Positions 9,480-17,172 of a stretch of DNA of 22,356 nucleotides are shown one piece after another. Position 1 is the first letter of the stretch. The number at the start of each line of letters is the position of its first letter. Source of the DNA: Phallusia fumigata (Eukaryota; Chordata; Ascidiacea; Phlebobranchia; Ascidiidae); the NCBI GenBank assembly GCA_008931825.1, contig QXVZ01013746.1:1-22356 (forward strand), in the 5' to 3' direction. A program made the position numbers and the translations under genes. The notes below the pieces were generated by a model. It was given only the letters and a program-made list of their open reading frames with translations, was not told where the DNA came from and did not search any database.

Positions 9480-9575
9480 GGAAACGCTGTGTGACGTCAC
9501 GCACATTCATTCAACAATTGGCTCAGTGTGTGCAGTCAGCCGTGACGGGAGCTTTGTGCGCGTCACGGACGGGTG
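9480..9575. promoter_or_regulatory. CpG/CRE-rich promoter-like patch
   Basis: A perfect TGACGTCA (9492-9499) is followed by an 8-bp inverted repeat, CCGTGACG (9540-9547) and CGTCACGG (9561-9568), giving four CRE half-sites in under 80 bases. The CpG density is higher than its surroundings, and a TATATA occurs at 9360. No adjacent gene was identified. Confidence 0.4.
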
Positions 9576-10156
9576 AACATAGTGTTTTTTAAAATTTCAA
9601 GGTTTTGTTGGAGTTTTACTTGCGCTGGTAACGATGGGTTTGGGTCATTTAACAAAATGCTGATCCCAATTGGGAGAATTGCACTCTGTAATACGTCAAT
9701 ATAATGCTACTGGCGTTGTGTTGGTAGGATTTAGTTTGGTATATTGATTCTCATTAAATTTTGACAATATGCAGCTCTAGCACGTTTTTTGCACCTGGTT
9801 CTGACCTAATTTTTGTGCATTTGCGTCCATATGTACATTTTTAATGCTATGACATAGTGTTTAATGCGTATGTACACTTCTACGTTATTAGTTTGAAGAA
9901 CTCCTCATAGCGTTCCAACGTTGCGTAGCTATTTTCGGCCTGGTGCTGGATTTAGTGCAATTGTGTCGCTATGATTTCTTCCACCGAAATAAACTTAACT
10001 TAACTAACATTGCACAAGATTGGGGTAAATCCACAATTTATCGGATCAGCTCAAGACTAACCAGCAGTTCCAGCAGAATATACAATAGTGGTTTTAAACT
10101 TCAAAAGAAAAACAATTTTAGTCTGTTTATTTTAAAGGTAAGTTGAGGACAAAACT
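9576..10156. other. Non-coding, with a possible SINE tail at about 9935-10000
   Basis: The stretch TCTTCCACCGAAATAAACTT with two CTTAA repeats resembles the end of the SINE fragment at 13604-13705 (CGCCCACCGAAGATAAA). Nothing else is recognisable. The plus-strand frame at 9943-10146 overlaps this repeat and is not credible as a gene. Confidence 0.4.
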
Positions 10157-10459
10157 CGTGATTCTCAACGTGGGTGCCAGGGTCCCTGGGGATGTTCGCT
10201 ATCGTTAGGGGGCGCTGTGGAATACATTAGTGATTGGAGGTCTGAGAGAAAACGGTCAGTTAAATCAGAATACAACGGCAAGGCAAATTTTGTCAGCTTT
10301 TCAAATGCCTAACATTAATGATTTTTTTCAAAATATTAGCTATTTCTTTTCTACTTGAACGCTGATCAATCGAGATTTAAAGCTGATGACATGATTTCGT
10401 TTCGATGTTTGTCTGTCGAGGGGGCGTTTTCAAACCACCTAAAATGTTGAGAAACACTG
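10157..10459. mobile_element. hAT-type MITE
   Basis: The left end CGTGATTCTCAACGTGGG and the right end (reverse complement CAGTGTTTCTCAACATTTT) are diverged forms of the hAT terminus. The flanks GACAAAACT and GACAAACT are near-identical and fit a target duplication that lost one base. No transposase frame is visible. Confidence 0.6.
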
Positions 10460-10635
10460 GACAAACTTAACGCAGTCAATACAAAATTAAACAAATATAT
10501 GGACTTTCTGTGCTTGGGGTTTAAATTTACGTTGAGTTAAAATACTAAATGTATCAAAAAATCACCCTACTTACTCAGGGATACATAAGGTACATTTGAA
10601 CAAAAGGCAATACCGTTCAAACAAGATTTTACAAT

Positions 10636-11010
10636 TTAAGCTTCCTTGTGGCAAAGCAATGGGTCAACTACAATTTTAACAAGCTTCTCGCAAGCGTGTA
10701 ATTGATCTACCGCGTTTTGAAGGCTGTCATAACCGTCACAAGACGAATGGACAGCCCTACCAGGGATATCGATCCATCCACATTTGTCCAACCAGATTTT
10801 GGCCCTCAGCGTTGTCCAGGCCCTCCAGAAACGATCCATAGATCTCTTGGTCCTCTGACTAATGCCACAAATTAATCCCTGAGGGATATAGGGCGACGTC
10901 CAGATTTGGCAGGTCTTGGCCACAGCGTGTAAGATAAAAACGAAACATCCGTTTCAAGTTGACAGTATTTTGTGCCTTTTTTGGAGAGTTTCCTGAGTCG
11001 AGACATTTTA
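10636..11010 (-). pseudogene. Decayed minus-strand coding relic, three overlapping frames
   Basis: This GC-richer block has protein-like sequence in all three minus frames. One frame opens with an ATG at about 11006 (MSRLRKLSKKG) and stops after about 44 codons. A second starts with an ATG near 10951 (MFRFYLTRCGQD), is cut by a TAG, and continues SEDQEIYGSFLEGLDNAEG to another stop. The third stays open to 10636 and ends DQLHACEKLVKIVVDP plus eight residues. The pattern suggests one gene broken by frameshifts and stops. The last segment faintly resembles the C-terminus of medium-chain (zinc-type) dehydrogenases, but I cannot identify the parent. An intact exon in the third frame is the alternative. 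Confidence 0.35.
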
Positions 11011-11331
11011 TATTGACGTTTTATTTTAAATTTATAAAGCGATCTGTTGGTTGTGATGACTTAAGTTATGTAGTTATTAAGTGTCAGATTTTGGATGTCT
11101 ATGACAATTAAGAAGGTTGATAAAGCTTCAATGCTATAGCGTTTAGAGTTGGGTTTATTTGGCTAATGTTTTTATCAATGTTGTTTTTGTTGTTTAAACT
11201 TTAAAACGAGTTTCTTTCCTTGTTCTGCGAAGAAAATCCCAAATGTGTTCTAATCGGGAAAACCTCAATGGTAATCTAACTTGAGGAAGTGGCGCAGAGC
11301 ACCGTGTAATTGCGTTGTGACGAGTAATGTA

Positions 11332-11532
11332 ATGCATCGATCACTTCGAAACGGGAAAAGTAGAAAGTTCCAAGCACCACAACACGTACGGCGTCAACAA
11401 GCCAGAGCTAGGGAGAGGTGCAGAAAAATATTTGAGAATTTACTTAAGTGTATTTTGCTTGATGAAAGAAATCATAAGCGACACAGTTGCAGTAAAACAA
11501 TCACCAAGCTGGAGATAGCAGCGCAATCTTAA
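11332..11532 (+). CDS. Short frame with bHLH-like basic region and helix 1
   Basis: From the ATG at 11332, 66 residues are open. Residues about 22-38 read RRQQARARERCRKIFEN, which fits the bHLH basic-helix-1 pattern RRxxANARERxRxxxLN including the final Asn spacing. A later SKTITKLEIAA resembles the start of helix 2 (compare LTKIETLR in Mesp-type proteins), but the frame stops before helix 2 is complete. The classical Phe and Leu of helix 1 are only partly kept. No neighbouring exon or donor was found. It could be a truncated or degenerate bHLH gene, or a chance basic frame. Confidence 0.3.
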   Translation: MHRSLRNGKSRKFQAPQHVRRQQARARERCRKIFENLLKCILLDERNHKRHSCSKTITKLEIAAQS

Positions 11533-12273
11533 GATGTTACGTGCGGCGCAAAAAGTAAAGGATGCAATAGCTAGCACTAAAAATTTAGATCATAAAAAGT
11601 GTTAGCTGGCAAAGAAAAATTTTATGGTTGTTGTCATATTGATTTTTGACCAGAAACGAAACTTAAAGTGTATGGCGAACAAAGTGTCGTCCATAGCTCA
11701 TTTTACCCATACTAGTACTTTGCTTCTTTGGCAGTTTTCTAATCAGTTTCCTGGAGTGTATAAATTATTTTTTACTTTTTTGAAAAAAAAAGTTTTTTTT
11801 TAAACAGTTTGAAAAAATAAATTAACAAGGCTTAGTTGATGTGGATTCGTCTTTTGTTAAAAGCATTACATTCTGTCATGGTCTGTCATAACAATAAAGA
11901 TTTCTCAATCAAAAATATAAGATCAAAGAGATAAAGCTTAACTTGTCAAAGACACATATCAATCATTCCGTAATTTGAAAAAGACTTAATGTCGCCGCTG
12001 GAAACATGAAAATTCGGAATATTTTCAAGTAATTCGCGCTTGTCAGCGTAAAGCGGATTAAAAATTTGATAAAATTTTGCTTTTCCAATTTTTCCAAACA
12101 CAAAACTTTTCCAATTCTGCAGTACAAAATACCGAATATAACGTGTTATAAAGTGAATAACATGTCGCTTTTAACATCAACCCGAAGACGACAACAAAGC
12201 AACACGCTATAAATTAATTCCAGCGCCATTACGATGCGTCACCAAACCACTAAGGCCGCATCCATCATTCAAT
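11533..12273. other. Non-coding, nothing recognised
   Basis: The stretch is very AT-rich with A and T runs near 11780-11820. No exon, repeat pair or RNA structure was recognised. Confidence 0.45.
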
Positions 12274-12453
12274 TATAAAATCCCCCTTAAAAGCTGCGTT
12301 CTCGGGGCTAAGGAAGACTCCATTTACAAACGCGTACAGAGGCAGCTTGGTGGCTGCAGACAAACATATGGTGCCCATAGCGAGTTATCCATTACGGGAT
12401 GCGGATTTAATGCCAAAGGATCACATGAGTCGTATTTCTANTGAGAAGGGTTG
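12274..12453. other. Locus open on both strands (possible first exon)
   Basis: On the minus strand an ATG at about 12379 opens a 37-residue frame starting MGTICLSAATKLPLYAF, and a possible donor GTAAAT follows that last Phe. On the plus strand a TATAAAA near 12276 precedes an open frame that includes MVPIASYPLRDADLMP and runs through the N at 12441 to a TGA. Either could be a first exon. The sequence does not decide between them, and neither resembles a known family. Confidence 0.25.
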
Positions 12454-12522
12454 ATATTTGGTTTAGGTATTTGTGCATGTGATAAAATACCGATTTGTTT
12501 ATTTATTTATTGTTTTGAGTAT

Positions 12523-12637
12523 AATTGTTGTTCTGTGAGCAGCAGACAGTGCACACTGTTTCGACCTGTGAGGTCTCATCAGTGCAGCTGGTGACAGGGC
12601 ATTTGCTATTTTGACTTTTTGCTTTTAAATTGTTGTT
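12523..12637. mobile_element. Short SINE-like copy with 10-bp flanking repeats
   Basis: The head CAGACAGTGCACACTGTTTC and the following GACCTGTGAGGTCTCATCAG match the element at 2558-2937, and the tail CTTTTTGCTTTTAAAT matches its 3' end. The middle is missing. The flanks AATTGTTGTT (12523-12532 and 12628-12637) form a target-site-duplication-like pair. Confidence 0.65.
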
Positions 12638-12893
12638 TTGGCTTTCATGCAATTTTTTGCTCACTTAAGATTTATTATGTAAGTAAGCTGGTGTTTTTCC
12701 ACCTTTTTTCTTTCTTACTTAACGTAGATAACGTTTTTCATCGTTATCGTGTCGTTGCCAGTGGGTTACTTCCCTCATTTTAAGCTTGGTGTGACACTAA
12801 CACGCGTTTTTTTTTAATATGCACCTCAGTAGGAAACTAATTACTAAAGGCAATCAACTAGTTTATCAATTATTTGCAATGTTGATTGGGATT

Positions 12894-13200
12894 CCAATAT
12901 TTTCTAACATAACTAGCTCTGTGGGCAGTTTGCAAACTGTTCTATGGTCCAATGGTTGAGAAACACCGGTTTAAATCATGTTCAGAAACATAAATGTTCG
13001 TCAAATCAGTACCAAGGGAGTAAACTTAGTATTGTATGCTATCTCATTGTTTTCCAGCATTTTCTAACAATCTAGCCGTTTGCTAACTGCTCTGGTCCAC
13101 TGGTTAAGTGGTTTATGCCATTTTTAGAAACATACATGTTTGTCAAATTGGTGCAATTATTTTAGTAATTTTAAGAAGTATTTTTGTATTGTGTGCAATC
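12894..13200. repeat. Diverged tandem duplication, period about 160 bp
   Basis: Segments starting CCAATATTTTCTAACA (12894) and CCAGCATTTTCTAACA (13054) align through CTGGTCCA.TGGTT, AGAAACATA.ATGTT.GTCAAAT and TTGTATTGTGTGC-type ends. The first copy carries a hAT-like end GGTTGAGAAACACCGG, so the unit may itself be a transposon fragment. Confidence 0.55.
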
Positions 13201-13360
13201 GCACTGTATGATCACACAAGCCAGCAGTTCCTCCTATGACCAAATATGCTGTTTCTCAAGGTGCAAAAAAGCAGACGTAACACTGTAAATAATAGATGAA
13301 AAAAATATCAAGCCAAACGCTTGCCAGCCTTCTCAGTTTGACTAAAAGACCTCGTGCATT

Positions 13361-13483
13361 ATGACGGAATACTCGGACGCACCGAGTTGGTTCTATGTGT
13401 GCGCATTTGGTTCGGCTGCGACGTTGGCTCTTGTATCAGTAGCGATGTTCAGAAAGAAACGGACAAGACATGGATTACAACAG
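13361..13483 (+). CDS. 7TM gene exon 1
   Basis: Forty-one codons beginning MTEYSDAPSWFYV encode a short N-terminus without signal peptide, helix 1 and a basic intracellular turn. The donor is CAG|GTGAAC. An upstream non-coding exon is possible. Confidence 0.75.
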
Positions 13484-15812
13484 GTGAACGCCAGCAATAA
13501 GTAACATTGAAGTTCGGGAAAGATAGAAGTAACTTGTTTCGGTTGACAACAATACAAATGAAAATTACCTATTACATAATATAACTTAATGTAACACCTA
13601 CTTTGCGTTCGCAAGGTTGTGGGTTCTGATCTCGTCTCGGTCGCTTGTGTTGGACTCATTATTGAGCTTGACGCATCCATGAGTTGTTTCGCCCACCGAA
13701 GATAAAATGAGGCAAGCAAACGTTAGGTGGCAGTACAGAGCGTATTCAACGCAAATTTCTCAAAGCAATAAAACAGAAATATTTTATCCTCGTGTTTGTT
13801 ACAGGTACATACAAGTGCTAGTTGGCTCCGAATCACTCATTACGCGATGTGCCTCTCCTTTGTGACGTCAACTGTTGCCTTGGCAACACTAAAAATTACG
13901 TGCAACCTACGTCACGCCTTTTATCAACCAGTTATTGCAGCCTTACTGCAGGTACATAAAACTTTGTTTCTTAATTTTGTTTTTAGGTACACAATTCAAG
14001 GTTTTAAATAGTCTCAATAAGAAGATATAAGGCAGTACTTGTGCGTAAAACATTTTCTACGTTTCGACAAACGCTGTTGTCATCATGAGGAAACGTATGA
14101 AATGTTTTACACACAAGTACTGGCTTGTATCTTCTTATTGAATCCCTCTCCAACATATCCCAGGTAATTCCAGTTTTATTTTCAATGTTGCTCTAAGGTG
14201 TTGATGGTTTTCGAAATTCAAAGCATTCTTGCTGAAAGCATAAGCAACATGCAACTTTGCCGAAGCATTTCGAAGCTATCCAAGCTAGTTCTGTTCTCAA
14301 ACATGACAGGTGAGTAGAACAATTGAAAATGGGAATGAAAAATCATAACTCATTTTCAGAAAAAAATTCACTTTATTTTCGATTTGTCACCTACATCAGT
14401 TTTCTCGGATGTCAACTAAACTGTATTAGCGGCCTGGTGTATAATAGATAAGAACTGTTAAATTGTATGTAGCTTGCGACGATTTTACCGTTGTTTGCAA
14501 AAACGTTTTCGACCATTTATGTCGAACTAGAGTCTTCGATGTGAGGGAATAATAGTTTTTTTCTGATTTGTTGTTTGATGATCGCAAAATACCTGCCATT
14601 GTATTCATGAGTCTGCTAAATTTATTTACATTTTATCTAAGCAGTATTTTTTTGTTTGTTTTAGCCCTGATAGCACCCATGGCTTTTGCCCTGTTTACCT
14701 CCGCATACGAGTTGGCCTCAACCAATGGCAGCGAAGTGTTCACTATCGCCCCGCCCTTCGACCACACATACATCACACACAACGTATCTGAGACACCACA
14801 GATATTAAAACCATCTGAAAACTCAACTACACCACCGGATTATTCGACAATCAGGGTTTACAAACACCCGGATGACCCGCTGTTGCTGTTGGAACCAATT
14901 TTTGGTCCCAACGCGCAGAACAGAGAGTTCAAAAAATTCGAAAGTTCATTTGTTTGTTGGATGACGTGGCCTTCTTCCGGTTTGCTGGTTACCTACGTCA
15001 TTGTGACGTTGTCGTGTTTCTATGGTTACGCCTTGGCACTGAAGGAACTCAGATATTTGAGGAGCACATCAACAGCGAAAGCGGTAAGCGTGTTAGAATT
15101 CATCGCATTTAGACATGGTTTTGAGATTTAAACACTAGGGGGGGTCGGCTGTTGGGCATCCACTGGGGTTTCGTGCTCACAAAACTGGTAGAAGACAGCA
15201 AATATAAACAACCAACAAGTTTTATATTCGGGTCTACGTATAAACCGCTAACTCCTAAAGTTCGGTCTAACGCTATTGATTGTTCGTAACCGCACTGTGA
15301 CACAACAATTAACAATTACAACTCATTGAAAAATCTGTTAAATTGTAGTTTTTTTGCAAAAAAAATAATATCGTTAAATTCCCTGAACTTTCGAAAATTG
15401 CCTGATTAAATTTTCGCCAAAATGTACACTTAAACACTTGATGTCGCCACAGGTACCTCTCGAGTCCTGGCTGGCCTGTGTGGTTCGTCCAACCGTCATT
15501 ACCGTGACTTTGCTGAAATGGATTGCTGTGTCATTGGAATGGCACAGTTTCCACTGCCTGTACACAGTGTGCCTCGCCATGTGCTTGGTTCCGTGTCTCT
15601 ACCCGTTCCTGATTGGCCCAGGACGTTGCCATAGAAGCGGCAGAATGAGAAGAGGACTACTATCAAAACGGTGGGAGATTTTGGAANTTGTGCTTAAGAG
15701 TGGCGCCCATAAACAATGGCTAGTGGCGTTAAGGAATGCAAGATGTGAGACGAGCTGTACACGAGGCTGTTATTACTCGGGCACGCGTTCCTTTTGTGCG
15801 GCGGCAGTTTGA
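13361..15812 (+). CDS. Predicted seven-transmembrane receptor-like protein, 5 exons
   Basis: Exons 13361-13483, 13805-13951, 14198-14309, 14665-15083 and 15453-15812 join in phase to 386 codons with canonical GT-AG borders. The ATG is chosen because an in-frame TAA lies 18 bases upstream. Hydrophobic segments fall at about residues 10-31, 50-71, 80-104, 118-146, 225-255, 268-295 and 300-322. Basic RKKRTRH follows the first, placing it inside the cell. The long loop after the fourth carries NGS, NVS and NST sequons, so it faces outward. This matches GPCR topology, N-terminus outside. A Cys before helix 3 and a CWMTW in loop 2 recall secretin/adhesion receptors, and PCLYP in helix 7 sits where NPxxY would be, but no DRY or family signature is present. 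The N at 15687 makes the tail after residue 345 uncertain. Ligand and family are unknown. Confidence 0.8.
13604..13705 (+). repeat. tRNA-SINE fragment in 7TM intron 1
   Basis: GTTCGCAAGGTTGTGGGTTC with TGATCTCGTCTCGGTCGCTT matches the box B half of the SINE at 17041. It ends CCCACCGAAGATAAAA. Box A is absent. Confidence 0.6.
13805..13951 (+). CDS. 7TM gene exon 2
   Basis: Forty-nine codons in phase 0 encode helix 2 (THYAMCLSFVTSTVALATL) and the start of helix 3. The acceptor is TTGTTACAG and the donor CAG|GTACAT. The exon contains a perfect TGACGTCA. Confidence 0.8.
14015..14140. mobile_element. 126-bp near-perfect palindromic MITE in 7TM intron 2
   Basis: About 50 bases at the left (CAATAAGAAGATATAAGGCA onward) pair with the right end with only a few mismatches, around a loop GACAAACGCTGTTGTCATCAT. 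The loop shares CGCTGTTGTCATCAT with the MITEs at 2376 and 19110, so these are related families. Confidence 0.8.
14198..14309 (+). CDS. 7TM gene exon 3
   Basis: Encodes the end of helix 3 (VLMVFEIQSILAESI), an intracellular loop with CRSISKLSK and the start of helix 4. The acceptor is GCTCTAAG and the donor GTGAGT, leaving phase 1. Confidence 0.75.
14665..15083 (+). CDS. 7TM gene exon 4 (glycosylated loop)
   Basis: Encodes helix 4, a loop of roughly 75 residues with three N-glycosylation sequons and many Pro/Thr, and helix 5 (GLLVTYVIVTLSCFYGYALA). The acceptor is TTTGTTTTAG and the donor GTAAGC. It has the longest uninterrupted coding frame in the window. Confidence 0.88.
15453..15812 (+). 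CDS. 7TM gene exon 5 (last exon, contains N)
   Basis: The acceptor is TCGCCACAG. It encodes helix 6 (RPTVITVTLLKWIAVSL), helix 7 (LYTVCLAMCLVPCLYPFLI) and a basic, Cys-rich tail ending in TGA. The N at 15687 could hide a gap, so frame and residues after it are provisional. Confidence 0.7.
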   Translation, partial: VPLESWLACVVRPTVITVTLLKWIAVSLEWHSFHCLYTVCLAMCLVPCLYPFLIGPGRCHRSGRMRRGLLSKRWEILEXVLKSGAHKQWLVALRNARCETSCTRGCYYSGTRSFCAAAV

Positions 15813-16121
15813 CAAACTGACTTGTTTAGTGGTGGCCAAGTTTGCTTGCTTTGAAAATTTCGACTCTGTGGTGTAGTATTGGTATGGGTTGTCCTTTCTC
15901 CCATAGTGTTTTTCAGTTTGCTTTGTGGGATAGGCGTTTCAGTTGATGACTGACTGTGGTTGATTTGAACCTTCGTTGATTTGGCAAACATCCGTTGTGT
16001 ATTATGTGGATTGACCGCTTCAAGGACTTGAGTATTTTGTCTGTAGTTTGCGCTATAGTCCTACAAATATTATGTATGTGGTGCTTCCAGTCCCGAATCA
16101 AATACACTGATTGTGGCTTTC

Positions 16122-16127
16122 AATAAA
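16122..16127 (+). terminator. AATAAA polyadenylation signal for the 7TM gene
   Basis: This is a canonical AATAAA 310 bases after the TGA at 15812, a plausible 3'UTR length. It is the first AATAAA downstream on this strand. Confidence 0.5.
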
Positions 16128-16740
16128 TCAATGAATTTAAAACGGTTTCGACAGCAAATTAGCCATGAAAGAACTTGTGCCCTAAAAATCATAACTGCAC
16201 GCAGTTAAACGATAAACTTGATGTATCATAAAGCTTCCACAAACAAGGCATTTTTTCAGTAACCGTGAAAAAAAGTGGGGCTAACAAAAAGAAACAGTTT
16301 GATAATGATAAGCGCATCTTTGGACACACAAAAAAACTGAAGCAAATTCGCAGCGGTCGCTCGTTCCATTACCGGTTACACCAACACAAGCTTGTAAGCA
16401 AGGACGGCGGTACGGTACAGCAAGATACGTTGGTACGGTACGCAGTAGAAATCATCAAAATGTACGGTACGTCCTTCGCGATGAGGTACGTTTTACGCAC
16501 AACTCAAAAGGTACTGTACTGTTTTGCTATTCTTGCTTGTAAGACGGTAACCCCACCCCCAAAAGTCAAAATGCCACGCCCCCAAATCGCAAATCTGGCC
16601 CAGTGCAAGCCAACCAAAGTTCATGTAAGGAACAACACCGTTGCGGATGTCGTACATTACAAGGACATACGCACGCAACATAATCCTGTCATCCTTCCCT
16701 ATTGTCCTTCAGCACGTTAATATCATCAAGCATAGAAAAC
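16128..16740. repeat. Intergenic stretch with GTACGGTAC repeats
   Basis: GGTACGGTAC occurs at 16409-16418 and 16432-16441, GTACGGTAC at 16462-16470, with GGTACG and GGTACTGTAC echoes to 16521. The 151-codon open frame over this block (16265-16720) has no start context, no domain and overlaps the repeats, so I treat it as non-coding. Confidence 0.5.
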
Positions 16741-16749
16741 CGGGACAAT

Positions 16750-16885
16750 GACACCACCGCGTTGGTCGCTGCTTTGTCTCGCATGGTGACGTGGTCGGTT
16801 CAATTGTGACGCCTCGGAACGCGCGCGTAGTGACGTCATGGACACGTGACCGCGTCACAGCTGAGCGCTCAGCGGTCTGTTTGTT
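16750..16885. promoter_or_regulatory. CpG-rich promoter-like patch with CRE, E-box and palindrome
   Basis: Dense CpG with TGACGTCA (16831-16838), CACGTG (16843-16848) and a 12-bp palindrome CTGAGCGCTCAG (16861-16872), flanked by GTGACGCC and GCGTCAC half-sites. The plus-strand ATG at 16904 opens only about 49 codons without resemblance to known proteins. It may mark an unannotated transcript start. Confidence 0.4.
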
Positions 16886-17040
16886 TGTGTTTGTTAGAGA
16901 ACAATGTTGGTGACTTGGTTAGGCACGTGCAACCTACTTGGACCACAGCTGCATGTTTATGAGTTTAGCTGCTGGTTGGGAAAATGATTACATCGGATTT
17001 TGAACGGCTGTGTAGTGATTCAATTGGGAGAATAGACATC

Positions 17041-17172
17041 AAGATGGCGTAGCGGTTAGCGCGACTGCCTCGTGTTCGCAAGGTTGTGGGTTCTAATCCT
17101 GTCTCGATAGCTTGTGTTTCCCTGAGTAAGAAACTTATTGCTCCAGAGTGGACCAAATGAATTGACTCAAAT
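17041..17172 (+). mobile_element. tRNA-derived SINE
   Basis: A box A-like TGGCGTAGCGGTTAG (17045-17059) and a box B-like GGGTTCTAATCC (17088-17099) are spaced as in a tRNA promoter, followed by a non-tRNA tail. No tRNA cloverleaf closes and there is no anticodon stem of normal form. Related fragments occur at 2181 and 13604. Confidence 0.75.

Noticed and set aside
15773-16107. Overlapping minus-strand frames downstream of the 7TM gene
   Set aside because: They lie in its probable 3'UTR, are A-rich on that strand and show no family resemblance.
16265-16720. 151-codon plus-strand open frame
   Set aside because: It begins at a GTG, has no domain or good start context, and crosses the GTACGGTAC repeats. 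The surrounding sequence is intergenic in character.
17045-17110. A tRNA gene
   Set aside because: Box A and box B are present, but acceptor and anticodon stems do not form and a non-tRNA tail follows. Two related fragments elsewhere show it is a SINE.
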